Source: Bog-756 sp963725275 (GTDB lineage: Bacteria; Actinomycetota; Acidimicrobiia; Acidimicrobiales; RAAP-2). From it: a stretch of DNA of 64,000 bases. The DNA is taken from positions 186,001 through 250,000 of the forward strand of contig CAVRXS010000005.1 in NCBI GenBank assembly GCA_963725275.1, given 5' to 3'. A program made the translations under genes and the position numbers. Positions 49,450-57,671 of the stretch are shown piece by piece. The notes under the pieces were generated by a model, which did not search any database, had not been told where the DNA came from, and saw only the letters and a program-made list of their open reading frames with translations. Within the stretch, counting starts at the first letter, position 1; every line of letters begins with the position of its first letter.

Positions 49450-49707
49450 CTACCGGGTCATCACGGCCCGCACCCGAGGACGGATCGAAGCCAGGTACAC
49501 GACGGCCAGTACGACTCCGATGATTCCGGTGAGGAGCCAGGACACCACGATCAGCGCGATCCACATTCCCTTCGACGACCCGGCGGCGGCGAATGCACCG
49601 CTCGGGCGTGAAATGGAATCGATCAGCGCCCAGATGGGGACCACGAGTGATGCGAGGGCGATGACGAGAACGAGCAACCCCCCGCTGCCAAAGATGAGAC
49701 CGGTCAC
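49450..49707 (-). CDS. Small two-TM membrane protein (DUF2516-like)
   Basis: An 85-residue protein with two hydrophobic segments (about 6-29 and 46-73) and an intervening SRPSGAFAAAGSSKG loop, resembling small actinobacterial DUF2516-type membrane proteins. GTG 49707 follows GGGAGGG at 6-nt spacing. A TAGGCT hexamer on the same strand (49740 to 49735) gives a plausible -10 with a short leader. Function unknown. Confidence 0.75.
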   Translation of the reverse strand: MTGLIFGSGGLLVLVIALASLVVPIWALIDSISRPSGAFAAAGSSKGMWIALIVVSWLLTGIIGVVLAVVYLASIRPRVRAVMTR

Positions 49708-49808
49708 GGCTGTCCCTCCCGTCTCGATGCAACGAGCCTATACCTGGCCTGCCGGCATCTCCCTGTAACCGGCAGATCCTCGGTCGGGGATCTGCGTGGC
49801 GAATGCCC

Positions 49809-49814
49809 TAGGTT
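49809..49814 (+). promoter_or_regulatory. -10-like element for leaderless TauE/SafE gene
   Basis: TAGGTT ends 6 nt before GTG 49821; the CGCGGG between cannot hold a leader with a ribosome binding site. Confidence 0.4.
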
Positions 49815-49820
49815 CGCGGG

Positions 49821-50564
49821 GTGATTTCGATCGGTACCGTTGCAGCCATCGCCGGCATCGTCTTTGCCGCTGCTGTGCTGCAGCGGGCCGTCGGGTTCGG
49901 GTTCGCATTGCTCGCGGTGCCGCTCATGGCCTTCGTGGTACCGACCAAGAGCGCCGTGGTCATCGTTTTCCTGAACGGCACCGTCACCTGCGTCTGGCTT
50001 GCCCTGCGCCTCCGTCGGCACATCGAATGGCCGACTGCCCGCCGATTGGGCCTCGGTGCCGTCGTCGGCGCGCCGATCGGGGTGATCATCCTGAGCGTGG
50101 TCTCACCGACAACGCTGCGGCTCACGCTCGGAGTGACGACGTGTATTGCCGCACTCTGGATCGTGATCTCGTCGCGCCGGTCGAATCCCGAACCGGTGGC
50201 ACCGCACAGGTCGACGACGTTGGCCATGGGCTTCGTGAGCGGCGTCCTCAATACATCGCTGGCCACCAACGGGCCGCCGCTCGTCTACGAGCTCCGCCGG
50301 ACAGGGTTCCATGACGACAGGTTCCGAGGCACCATCTCGGCTGTCTTCGTCCTGTCGAACCTCATCGGTCTGCCCCTTCTGGCCCTGGCCGGACTGATCA
50401 CGGCGCCCGACGTTGCCCTCGCTGCCACGTCGCTCGTGCCGTGCGTGGCGGGCATCGTCGTGGGGTCGGCGATAAGCGGACGGATGGAGCCCTCTCATTT
50501 CGCCTGGGCAGTCGACCTCCTCCTCATGGCCACAGGTCTCCTGACCATCTCGAAGGCGATCTGA
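49821..50564 (+). CDS. TauE/SafE family membrane permease
   Basis: A 247-residue integral membrane protein with about eight hydrophobic segments and the TauE/SafE features: GFGFALLAVPLMAFVVPTKSAVVIVFLNG in the first half and GFVSGVLNTSLATNGPPLVYEL in the second, both with the family's Pro/Asn loop. Members export or import sulfonates, sulfite or organic anions; the substrate here is unknown. Its neighbours do not indicate a pathway. Confidence 0.88.
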   Translation: MISIGTVAAIAGIVFAAAVLQRAVGFGFALLAVPLMAFVVPTKSAVVIVFLNGTVTCVWLALRLRRHIEWPTARRLGLGAVVGAPIGVIILSVVSPTTLRLTLGVTTCIAALWIVISSRRSNPEPVAPHRSTTLAMGFVSGVLNTSLATNGPPLVYELRRTGFHDDRFRGTISAVFVLSNLIGLPLLALAGLITAPDVALAATSLVPCVAGIVVGSAISGRMEPSHFAWAVDLLLMATGLLTISKAI

Positions 50565-50603
50565 GAACCAAGGACGCAGCGTCAGTCGGCCCGGAGACAC
50601 ACG

Positions 50604-51578
50604 TCAGGGAGCTGTGGCGCACTCGCCGAGCTTGGAGCGGAGATCCGCCTCGAAGGCGAGGATCTCGGGCGCCATCGCCTGTGCTCGAAGCGCTTCCAGG
50701 TGTGGGTAGCCGGCGTCCCGTTCGGCATCCCATTCGTCGGCAAAGCGGCCCGAGGAGATCTCGTCGACTGCCTCTCGCATCGTGGTGGCGATGTCGAGAT
50801 GGCTGTAGCGATCGGCGCGCGACATCTGACCGTACTGACTCGTGGGAGAGTGGTAGGCCATCTGCGCGGCGCCTCCCTCGAGTCGCACCAGACGGTAGGT
50901 GCGTTCCACCTCCCCGGAGAGCACCAGCTCGGTGACGATCGCCTCGATGGGAATGCCCCGCTCGAGCATCACCCGGACGAACGACTCGCTCACGCGCTTC
51001 AGGGCAGGGGCGAGTGCCTGCTCGACGGCGAGATCGAGGATCGCCTCCTGTTCGGGAGTGAGTTCGATGGCGCCCTGGCGCAACCCACCGATGGCTTTGG
51101 TCACGGCCAGAACTCTGAAGCGGGCCGTGCCCGTGACGTCCTGGTGGACGCCGACGGCCGTGATGAACCCGGTGCCTTCGAGATAGCACCTGCGAACTTC
51201 GGGGCCGAGCATTCTCGGCGCCACCATTCCGACGTCACAGGGTGGATCGAGGCGCCCGAAGGCGAGCGTGTACCCGCTGGCGACGATGACCAGCGCGTCC
51301 GGACGAGGCGTGAGGGGCACGGTCGGGATGACATCGTCGGGAATCAGCAGGCACACCACGTCGGCACCGTTCGCCCCGTCGAGATCGCTCGTTGCGAACC
51401 CGTCGGCCTCGGCGGTGTCCCTGCTGGCATCGGCCCGCACGCAGACGACGACGTCGATGCCGGAATCACGCAGATTGAGCGCCCACGACCGGCCCTGGTT
51501 CCCGTACCCGACGACCGCAACCCGCTGTCCGTCGAGCGCTTCGAGTCGGCCTTCCGCTTCGTTCACGATCACAGTCAT
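50604..51578 (-). CDS. Ketol-acid reductoisomerase-like protein, divergent paralogue
   Basis: KARI isomerises and reduces acetolactate in branched-chain amino-acid synthesis. The 324-residue product has the NAD(P)-binding Rossmann motif GYGNQGRSWALNLRDSG (24-40) and the C-terminal helical knot domain. The metal-binding pair is kept (D182, E186 in DLAVEQ), as are one of the second-subunit Glu (E217) and the substrate Ser (S244 in YHSPTSQYG). Other usual blocks differ: APRMLGPEVRRCY replaces the APKGPGH-VR block. It is not near ilvB/ilvH, so it may act on another 2-keto or hydroxy acid. Confidence 0.75.
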   Translation of the reverse strand: MTVIVNEAEGRLEALDGQRVAVVGYGNQGRSWALNLRDSGIDVVVCVRADASRDTAEADGFATSDLDGANGADVVCLLIPDDVIPTVPLTPRPDALVIVASGYTLAFGRLDPPCDVGMVAPRMLGPEVRRCYLEGTGFITAVGVHQDVTGTARFRVLAVTKAIGGLRQGAIELTPEQEAILDLAVEQALAPALKRVSESFVRVMLERGIPIEAIVTELVLSGEVERTYRLVRLEGGAAQMAYHSPTSQYGQMSRADRYSHLDIATTMREAVDEISSGRFADEWDAERDAGYPHLEALRAQAMAPEILAFEADLRSKLGECATAP

Positions 51579-51584
51579 GGCGCG

Positions 51585-51590
51585 ACCGTA
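51585..51590 (-). promoter_or_regulatory. -10-like element for the KARI-like gene
   Basis: On the minus strand TACGGT ends 6 nt before ATG 51578, with CGCGCC between. This is the same leaderless arrangement seen on the plus strand. Confidence 0.35.
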
Positions 51591-51654
51591 CCGTTCTTCT
51601 CGCCCGGCTTCATGCCCGCCCCGGCCGGTCGGTGGGCCCGATCGAACTGCCGGC

Positions 51655-52416
51655 TCAGCCGGGCATGCGGCGCCAGGCTGCACGTGGCAGCTGGCGCATG
51701 ACGGCGAACACCCAGCGCAGCACCGGCGGTACGTAGACGACCTCCGACCCGGTCTCGATGGCCCGCACCACCGCGGCGCCCACCGCCTCGGGGGTGGTGG
51801 CGAAGGGAGCCGGGTCCATGCCCTCGGTCATCCGCCCGACCACGAATCCGGGCCGCACGATGGTCACCCCGACCCCGGATCCGACCAAGGCGTCCCCGAG
51901 GCCCTGGGCGAACGCGTCGAGCCCGGCCTTCGACGACCCGTAGATGAAGTTGGCCCGGCGGACCCGTGCGCCGGCCACCGAGGACAGCACCACGATCCGG
52001 CCGTGGCCCTGTCGCCGCATGCGATCCGCCGCGGCGAGCAGCGCCGACGCGAGCCCGGTGAAGTTGGTCGTGATGAGCTCGGCCGTGCCCTGCGGGTCGT
52101 GCTCGAGGACCGCCTGATCGCCGAGGGCGCCCGCGGCTGCGACGACCAGATCGATGTCGCCGAGACGGTCGAAGACATCGTCGATGAGGACAGCGTGGCT
52201 GGCCGGTTCCGTGCTCTCGAAGGTCACGGTCTCCACGGTCTCGGCGCCGGCCGACCGGGCCCGGACGGCTGCTGCGTCCAACCGCTCGCCGGGTCGACCG
52301 GCGAGGATCACCGTGCGGCAGCGCGCGGGGACGAGGCCGTCGACGATGGCCTGGGCGATCTCCGAGGAGCCCCCGAGCACGAGCACCGATTGGGGGCGCC
52401 CGACGGCGTCGATCAT
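51655..52416 (-). CDS. dprE2: DprE2-like decaprenylphospho-erythro-pentofuranosidulose 2-reductase
   Basis: A 253-residue short-chain dehydrogenase that in mycobacteria reduces the keto intermediate made by DprE1 to decaprenylphosphoryl-arabinose. It has the NADH-binding start SVLVLGGSSEIAQAI, NAG-type AAAGALGDQ, the catalytic Ser region VVLSSVAGARVRRAN, YGSSKAG with catalytic Tyr and Lys, and a C-terminal hydrophobic segment YVPPVLRWVFAVMRQLP as in DprE2. ATG 52416 overlaps the stop of the upstream UbiA-DprE1 gene by 4 nt, so the two are coupled. Confidence 0.88.
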   Translation of the reverse strand: MIDAVGRPQSVLVLGGSSEIAQAIVDGLVPARCRTVILAGRPGERLDAAAVRARSAGAETVETVTFESTEPASHAVLIDDVFDRLGDIDLVVAAAGALGDQAVLEHDPQGTAELITTNFTGLASALLAAADRMRRQGHGRIVVLSSVAGARVRRANFIYGSSKAGLDAFAQGLGDALVGSGVGVTIVRPGFVVGRMTEGMDPAPFATTPEAVGAAVVRAIETGSEVVYVPPVLRWVFAVMRQLPRAAWRRMPG

Positions 52417-54950
52417 GATCCGGTCCGTTCTGTTCGTCCCGTTCGGGTCGGGGTGGTCGGGCCGGGCGCCGCCCTCCCGTTGACCGCCTGCTTGGTGGCG
52501 GCGGCCTTCTTCGGTGCCGCCCGCTTCGTGGCTGCCTTCTTCGGTGCCGCGCGCTTCCGCGGTGCCGCCCGCTTGGCCGGAGCCGTGCGGAGAACGTCCG
52601 AGCACAGCCCGAGCCGGCGCCCGAGATCGGAGCGGAGCACCCCGTCGGGGTCGACGCGGTGCCGGACCGCGAGCCACTCGTCGATCCGGGGGTACATGGT
52701 GCGGAAGGTGTCCGGTGCCAGTCGCGAGTCCTTGGCCAGGTAGACCTGGCCACCGGCTGCCGCCACCTCACCGTCGAGCTCGTCGAGGATCCGGTCGAGC
52801 CCGCGGAGACCGACCGGCAGGTCGAGCGCGAGCGTCCACCCGGGCATCGGAAAGGAGATCGGACCCGGGTCGCCGGGTCCGAACCGCTTGAGCACGGTCA
52901 GGAAGGATGCCGCCCGGACCTCACCGAGTCGCTGGATGACCCGGCGCACCGTCTCGCCCTCGGCGTCGCCGACCACGAACTGGTACTGCAGGAAGCCCTT
53001 CGGGCCGTAGAGCCGGTTCCATTCGCCGAGCCCGTCGAGGGGGTGGAAGAAGGCGGCCATGGGCACCGGCTTCCCGACCTCGAGACGGGGCGCCTTCCGG
53101 AACCAGAACTCGTTGAAGGCCGCAACGGTCAGCCTGTTGAGGAGGCTGGCCGGCGGGGTGATCGGCACCCGGGCCAGGGTGCGGGGCACGAAGGACCGGG
53201 CACGGTCCGGGGCCCGGCGGAGCTCGGCGGGCAGGTCCCCGAGCCGGGCATGGTCGCCGCGGGTGAGGACCGACCGGCCGAGGCGTCCACCGGCCGACCC
53301 GCAGTCGATCCAGGCCACCGAGTACCGGTAGGCGGCGTCGCCGGTCCGCATCCTCCCCATCACGTCGTCGAGGTCGGCGGCCCGCTCGGTGTCCACCAGC
53401 ATGTAGCTGGTCTCGACCGGGAGCATCTCGATCGTGGCCTCGGTGATCACGCCGGTCAGGCCCATGCCCCCGGCCGTGGCCCAGAACAGGTCGGGATCGG
53501 ACTGCGGGGTCACCTCCATCGTGCCGGTCGGGGTGACCAGGGTCAGGGAGCGCACGTGGGAGCAGAACCCGCCGTCGACGTGGTGGTTCTTGCCGTGGAT
53601 GTCGGCGGCGATGGCGCCGCCCACGGTCACCAGCCGGGTCCCGGGGGTGACCGGCACGAACCACCCGAGTGGGACGAGGCGTTCCATGAGGGTCTCGAGG
53701 CTCACTCCCGCACCGACCCTCACCACGCCGCTCTCGAGGTCGACCTCGTGCACCGCGTCGAGCCAGGTGGCGTCCAGCACGGTGCCGCCCGCGTTCTGCC
53801 CGGCGTCCCCGTAGCTGCGCCCGAGCCCACGGGCGAGCAGCCCCCGGCCGTGGTCGGCGGCGTCGGCGACCGAGCGGGCCACGGCCTCGTCGACCGCGTG
53901 GGAGTCGAGCGCGTGGACGAGATCGGCCGCGGTCGGAGCTGTCCGCCCCCATCCGGCGAGGAGGGTCCGCTGCCCGTCCGGGCCGCTCATCCCGCGTACG
54001 ACGCCGATCGCGAACAGGAGCACCCAGCACACCCCGTAGATCTGGAGCCGGTGGTCGTGCAGGGCCAGCTCCTCGGGGGCCGCGCCCTCTCCCGAATCGA
54101 GGAGCCGCATCACGTGGAGGAGGGCGATGACGAACGGGAAGATCGAGAGCTGGAACCAGATCGGGTCATGGCCCGGGTGGACCTGGCTGGCCCGCTCGAA
54201 GGCCCAGAGGCAGTAGGCGGCGACGGTGACCGACGCAGAGAGGGTCCGCACGGTGCGGAGGAAGGAGACCGTGTAGAGACCGAGCGTCTGGCGGACGCCG
54301 TCGTCGACCTGCTCGCGGGCCAGCAGCTCCTTCTCACCCGAGCGCTTGCCGGTCACGACGAGGAGGGAACCGAAGGAGACCACGATGAGGAACCAGTTCG
54401 AGAGGGGGACCGACGTGGCGACGCCTCCGGCCACGGCACGCAGGATGAACCCGGCGCTCACACAGGCCAGGTCCAGGATGGGCTCGTGTTTGAGGCCCAG
54501 GGAGTAGCCGAGCTGCACCGCGGCATAGGCACCCATGACCAGGGCCAGGTGCCAGCCGCCGACGGGGAACGCGAGGGCGATGGCCACGGCCAGCATGCCG
54601 ATCCCGGCGGCGATGGCCAGAGGTACGGGCACCACGCCGGCGGCCACCGGCCGGGTGCACTTGGCGGGGTGCCGGCGGTCGGCGTCCGCGTCGATCGCGT
54701 CGTTGAGGTAGTAGGTGCCGGAGGCGGCCAGACAGAAGATGCCGAACGCGGCCGCGGCGTGACCCAGGATGGTGGCGTGGAAGAGGACGCCCGCCGCGCC
54801 GGGAGCGACGAATACCAGAAGGTTCTTGATCCATTGGCGTGGGCGGGCGAGCAGGATGAGCCCGGCGAGGAGCGGTTGTCGGATCCCACCCCCGCCCGAC
54901 GGGACGGCGTGCTCGTCAGGTCTGTCCACGGGCTCTGTCGATGTGGTCAC
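52413..54950 (-). CDS. Fused UbiA-type decaprenyl-phosphate phosphoribosyltransferase and DprE1-like oxidase
   Basis: One uninterrupted frame encodes two enzymes of the decaprenylphosphoryl-arabinose route. Residues about 25-320 are a UbiA prenyltransferase (ARPRQWIKNLLVF, the Asp-rich NDAIDADADRRHP at 83-95, GLKHEPILDLACV, VVTGKRSGEKE) matching mycobacterial DPPR synthase. Residues about 333-785 match DprE1: GWGRTAP, FAD-binding ARGLGRSYGDAGQN, ADIHGKNHH (His 452), FFHPLDGLGEWNRLYGPKGFLQYQFV and YLAKDSR (Lys 740). Residues 788-845 are a Lys/Ala/Pro-rich tail. GTG 54950 follows TGAGGAC; ATG 55007 is the other option but a TACCCT lies only 4 nt before it. The phosphatase step between the two activities is not encoded nearby. 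Confidence 0.88.
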   Translation of the reverse strand: MTTSTEPVDRPDEHAVPSGGGGIRQPLLAGLILLARPRQWIKNLLVFVAPGAAGVLFHATILGHAAAAFGIFCLAASGTYYLNDAIDADADRRHPAKCTRPVAAGVVPVPLAIAAGIGMLAVAIALAFPVGGWHLALVMGAYAAVQLGYSLGLKHEPILDLACVSAGFILRAVAGGVATSVPLSNWFLIVVSFGSLLVVTGKRSGEKELLAREQVDDGVRQTLGLYTVSFLRTVRTLSASVTVAAYCLWAFERASQVHPGHDPIWFQLSIFPFVIALLHVMRLLDSGEGAAPEELALHDHRLQIYGVCWVLLFAIGVVRGMSGPDGQRTLLAGWGRTAPTAADLVHALDSHAVDEAVARSVADAADHGRGLLARGLGRSYGDAGQNAGGTVLDATWLDAVHEVDLESGVVRVGAGVSLETLMERLVPLGWFVPVTPGTRLVTVGGAIAADIHGKNHHVDGGFCSHVRSLTLVTPTGTMEVTPQSDPDLFWATAGGMGLTGVITEATIEMLPVETSYMLVDTERAADLDDVMGRMRTGDAAYRYSVAWIDCGSAGGRLGRSVLTRGDHARLGDLPAELRRAPDRARSFVPRTLARVPITPPASLLNRLTVAAFNEFWFRKAPRLEVGKPVPMAAFFHPLDGLGEWNRLYGPKGFLQYQFVVGDAEGETVRRVIQRLGEVRAASFLTVLKRFGPGDPGPISFPMPGWTLALDLPVGLRGLDRILDELDGEVAAAGGQVYLAKDSRLAPDTFRTMYPRIDEWLAVRHRVDPDGVLRSDLGRRLGLCSDVLRTAPAKRAAPRKRAAPKKAATKRAAPKKAAATKQAVNGRAAPGPTTPTRTGRTERTGS

Positions 54951-55096
54951 TACGTCCTCAGGTGGTCGGGTGTGGCTCCGGGCGCTGGTGACGCCGCCCG
55001 TGGGCATCCCCAGGGTAGGTCCTGGGCTGCTCGGAGGTCGATGATGCGGGTCAGTCTGCCGCCGATCCCGGATGGGCCCATCGGGCCGCCACCGCC

Positions 55097-55102
55097 TAGG
55101 AT
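55097..55102 (+). promoter_or_regulatory. -10-like element for the B12-binding protein gene
   Basis: TAGGAT ends 8 nt before GTG 55111. On the other strand TACCCT (55017 to 55012) faces the UbiA-DprE1 gene, so the 160-nt gap 54951-55110 holds two divergent promoters. Confidence 0.4.
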
Positions 55103-55110
55103 CTGCCGCC

Positions 55111-55527
55111 GTGGTGCGCCCCTATCGAGTGGTTGTGGCCAAGCCCGGCCTCGACGGGCACGATCGTGGGGCCAAGGTCATCGCACGGGCGCTGCGTGAC
55201 GCGGGGTTCGAGGTCATCTACACGGGTCTCCACCAGACCGCCGAGCAGGTGGTCCAGGCGGTGATCCAGGAGGACGCCGACGCGGTCGGGCTCTCCCTGC
55301 TCTCGGGAGCCCATCTGACCCTCGTCCCTCGGGTGATCGAGGGCCTCAGGGAGCAGGGGCGGGACGACGTGCTCGTGCTCGTGGGCGGGATCATCCCGGA
55401 GGCCGACATTCCCGTCTTGAAGGAGATGGGGGTCGCCGAGGTGTTCACCCCCGGAGCACCCCTTCCCGCGATCGGCGAATGGCTCGGGGACGCGCTGGAC
55501 CGGCGCGAGACCGGAGACGTCGCCTGA
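55111..55527 (+). CDS. Cobalamin-binding domain protein, methylmalonyl-CoA mutase small-subunit type
   Basis: A 138-residue stand-alone B12-binding domain: VVVAKPGLDGHDRGAKVIARAL with the DxHxxG motif that supplies the cobalt-binding His, then GLSLLSGAHLTLVP and LVGGIIPEADIPVLKEMG. This is the C-terminal domain of methylmalonyl-CoA mutase, or the small subunit where the enzyme is split. The large subunit is not in this window. Its place just before sucCD fits succinyl-CoA metabolism. Confidence 0.9.
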   Translation: MVRPYRVVVAKPGLDGHDRGAKVIARALRDAGFEVIYTGLHQTAEQVVQAVIQEDADAVGLSLLSGAHLTLVPRVIEGLREQGRDDVLVLVGGIIPEADIPVLKEMGVAEVFTPGAPLPAIGEWLGDALDRRETGDVA

Positions 55528-55635
55528 CCCCAGGACCCGGCCATCCCCGGATGTCGCCACCCCCACACCCGCAGCACGGCAGCGATGACAGAAGCACCAC
55601 GACGATGACAGAGATGACAGAGAGGAACAGATCCA

Positions 55636-56784
55636 GTGGATCTCTTCGAGTACCAGGGTAAGCAGTACTTCGCCCGGTTCGGCATACCCATCTCCAAGGG
55701 CGGGGTGGCCGACACCGTCGACCAGGCCCTCGCCCGGGCGGAGGAGGCCGGCTACCCGGTGGTGGTCAAGGCCCAGGTCAAGGTCGGCGGTCGCGGCAAG
55801 GCCGGAGGGGTCAAGCTGGCGAAGGACGCCGAGGAGGTCCGGACCCACGCCGGCAACATCCTCGGACTCGACATCAAGGGCCACGTGGTCCGGCGGTTGT
55901 GGGTCGAGCACGCCTCGGACATCGAGACGGAGTACTACGCGAGCTTCACCCTCGACCGGAGTGCCAAGAACCACCTCGGGATGCTCTCGGCCGAGGGCGG
56001 GGTCGAGATCGAGGAGGTGGCCGCGACGAACCCGGGCGCCATCGCGTTGCTCCACGTCGACCCCGTCGACGGGCTTTCCCTCGGGGTGGCGCGCGAATGG
56101 GTGGACCGGGCCGGGCTCGACGAACCGGCCCGTGCCCAGGCGGCCCAGTTGCTGGTCGACCTCTACACCTGTTTCACCCAGGGCGACTGCGACCTGGCCG
56201 AGATCAACCCGCTCATCCTCACCCCGGAGGGTCGGGTGCACGCCCTCGACGCCAAGGTCACCCTGGACGACAACGCGACCTTCCGCCATCCTGAGTGGGA
56301 GGAGTTCACCGGGGGCGAAGACATCGACGACCGGGAGGCGCGGGCCAAGGAGCGGGGCCTCAACTACATCGGCCTGTCCGGCTCGGTCGGGATCATCGCA
56401 AACGGGGCCGGACTGGCCATGAGCACCCTCGACGTGGTCAACCAGTGCGGCGGCCAGGCCGCCAACTTCCTCGACATCGGCGGCGGGGCGAACGCCGACG
56501 TGATGGCAGCCGCCCTCGAGGTCATCAACTCCGACCCGGCGGTCCGGTCGATCCTCGTCAACATCTTCGGTGGGATCACCCGCGTGGACGAAGTGGCCAA
56601 CGGCATCCTCGAAGCCCTCGACCGGGTCGACATCGGCTCGCCGATCGTGCTCCGGCTCGACGGGACCAACGCCCCGGCCGGCCGCGAGATCCTGGCCGGC
56701 CATCTCTCCGATCGACTGGTCGCCGAGCCGACCATGATCGACGCCGCACGCCGTGCGGTGACCCTTGCGGGAGGCCGGTCGTGA
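55636..56784 (+). CDS. sucC: Succinyl-CoA synthetase subunit beta
   Basis: With SucD it converts succinyl-CoA to succinate with nucleotide phosphorylation in the TCA cycle. The 382 residues begin MDLFEYQGKQYFARFGIPI and have the ATP-grasp segment VVVKAQVKVGGRGKAGGVKLA, LAEINPLILT, GSVGIIANGAGLAMSTLDVV and NFLDIGGGA, then VNIFGGITR. GTG 55636 follows GAGGAA. It overlaps sucD by 4 nt. Confidence 0.96.
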   Translation: MDLFEYQGKQYFARFGIPISKGGVADTVDQALARAEEAGYPVVVKAQVKVGGRGKAGGVKLAKDAEEVRTHAGNILGLDIKGHVVRRLWVEHASDIETEYYASFTLDRSAKNHLGMLSAEGGVEIEEVAATNPGAIALLHVDPVDGLSLGVAREWVDRAGLDEPARAQAAQLLVDLYTCFTQGDCDLAEINPLILTPEGRVHALDAKVTLDDNATFRHPEWEEFTGGEDIDDREARAKERGLNYIGLSGSVGIIANGAGLAMSTLDVVNQCGGQAANFLDIGGGANADVMAAALEVINSDPAVRSILVNIFGGITRVDEVANGILEALDRVDIGSPIVLRLDGTNAPAGREILAGHLSDRLVAEPTMIDAARRAVTLAGGRS

Positions 56785-57671
56785 GCATCTTCGTCGACGA
56801 GCGCACCACGGTCGTGATCCAGGGCATCAGCCCGACCAGTCAGGGCCTCTTCCACGGCCTGCGCAACCGTGCCTACGGCACCCGGGTCGTGGCAGGGACC
56901 AATCCGAAGCGCGGCGGTGAGGAGATCGAGGGGATCCCCGTCTTCGCCACCGTGGCCGAGGCGGTCGAGGCCACCGGGGCGAATGCCTCGTTCATCTCGG
57001 TGCCGCCGAAATTCGCGGCCGACGCCATCATCGAGGCCGCAACGGCCGGACTCCCCTTCGTGGTCTGCATCACCGAGGGGATCCCGGCCCAGGACGAGGC
57101 GCTGGTCTACAACCAGCTGGTGCGCGACTTCCCCGGCACCCGCCTGCTCGGGCCCAACTGTCCGGGGATCATCTCCCCCGGCAAGTGCAACATCGGCATC
57201 ACCGCGGGGGACATCGCCATGCCGGGTGGCCCGGTCGGCATCGTCAGCCGATCCGGCACCCTCACCTACCAGGCGCTGCACGAGCTCAGCCAGCAGGGCG
57301 TGGGTCAGACCACCTGCGTCGGCATCGGCGGGGACCCGGTGCCCGGCACCAGCTTCATCGACTGCCTGGCCGCCTTCGAGGCCGACCCGGACACCCGGGC
57401 GATCATGATGATCGGCGAGATCGGGGGGTCGGCGGAGGAGGAAGCCGCGGCGTTCATCGCCTCCTCGGTGAGCAAGCCGGTGGTCACCTACGTGGCCGGG
57501 GTCACCGCACCCCCCGGACGCAAGATGGGCCACGCCGGTGCCATCATCTCCGGGTCCCAGGGCACGGCCCAGGCCAAGATGGACGCCCTCTCGGCGGCCG
57601 GAGCGACGGTGGCCAAGAATCCGACCGAGGCGGGCGAGGCCATGGTGGACATCGTGCGGAAGCTGGGCTGA
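56781..57671 (+). CDS. sucD: Succinyl-CoA synthetase subunit alpha
   Basis: The alpha subunit binds CoA and carries the phosphohistidine. The 296 residues show VVIQGISPTSQGLFHGL, GTNPKRGG, CITEGIPAQDE, GPNCPGIISPG, GIVSRSGTLTYQ and the active-site His in MGHAGAIISGSQGTA. GTG 56781 overlaps the sucC stop (GTGA). The stop overlaps the proposed CTG start of the next gene. Confidence 0.96.
   Translation: MSIFVDERTTVVIQGISPTSQGLFHGLRNRAYGTRVVAGTNPKRGGEEIEGIPVFATVAEAVEATGANASFISVPPKFAADAIIEAATAGLPFVVCITEGIPAQDEALVYNQLVRDFPGTRLLGPNCPGIISPGKCNIGITAGDIAMPGGPVGIVSRSGTLTYQALHELSQQGVGQTTCVGIGGDPVPGTSFIDCLAAFEADPDTRAIMMIGEIGGSAEEEAAAFIASSVSKPVVTYVAGVTAPPGRKMGHAGAIISGSQGTAQAKMDALSAAGATVAKNPTEAGEAMVDIVRKLG

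Noticed and set aside
53988..53990. Internal ATG as an independent start of the DprE1 part
   Set aside because: No ribosome binding site or close -10 hexamer precedes it and there is no stop between the domains, so a fusion is simpler; proteomics could still overturn this.
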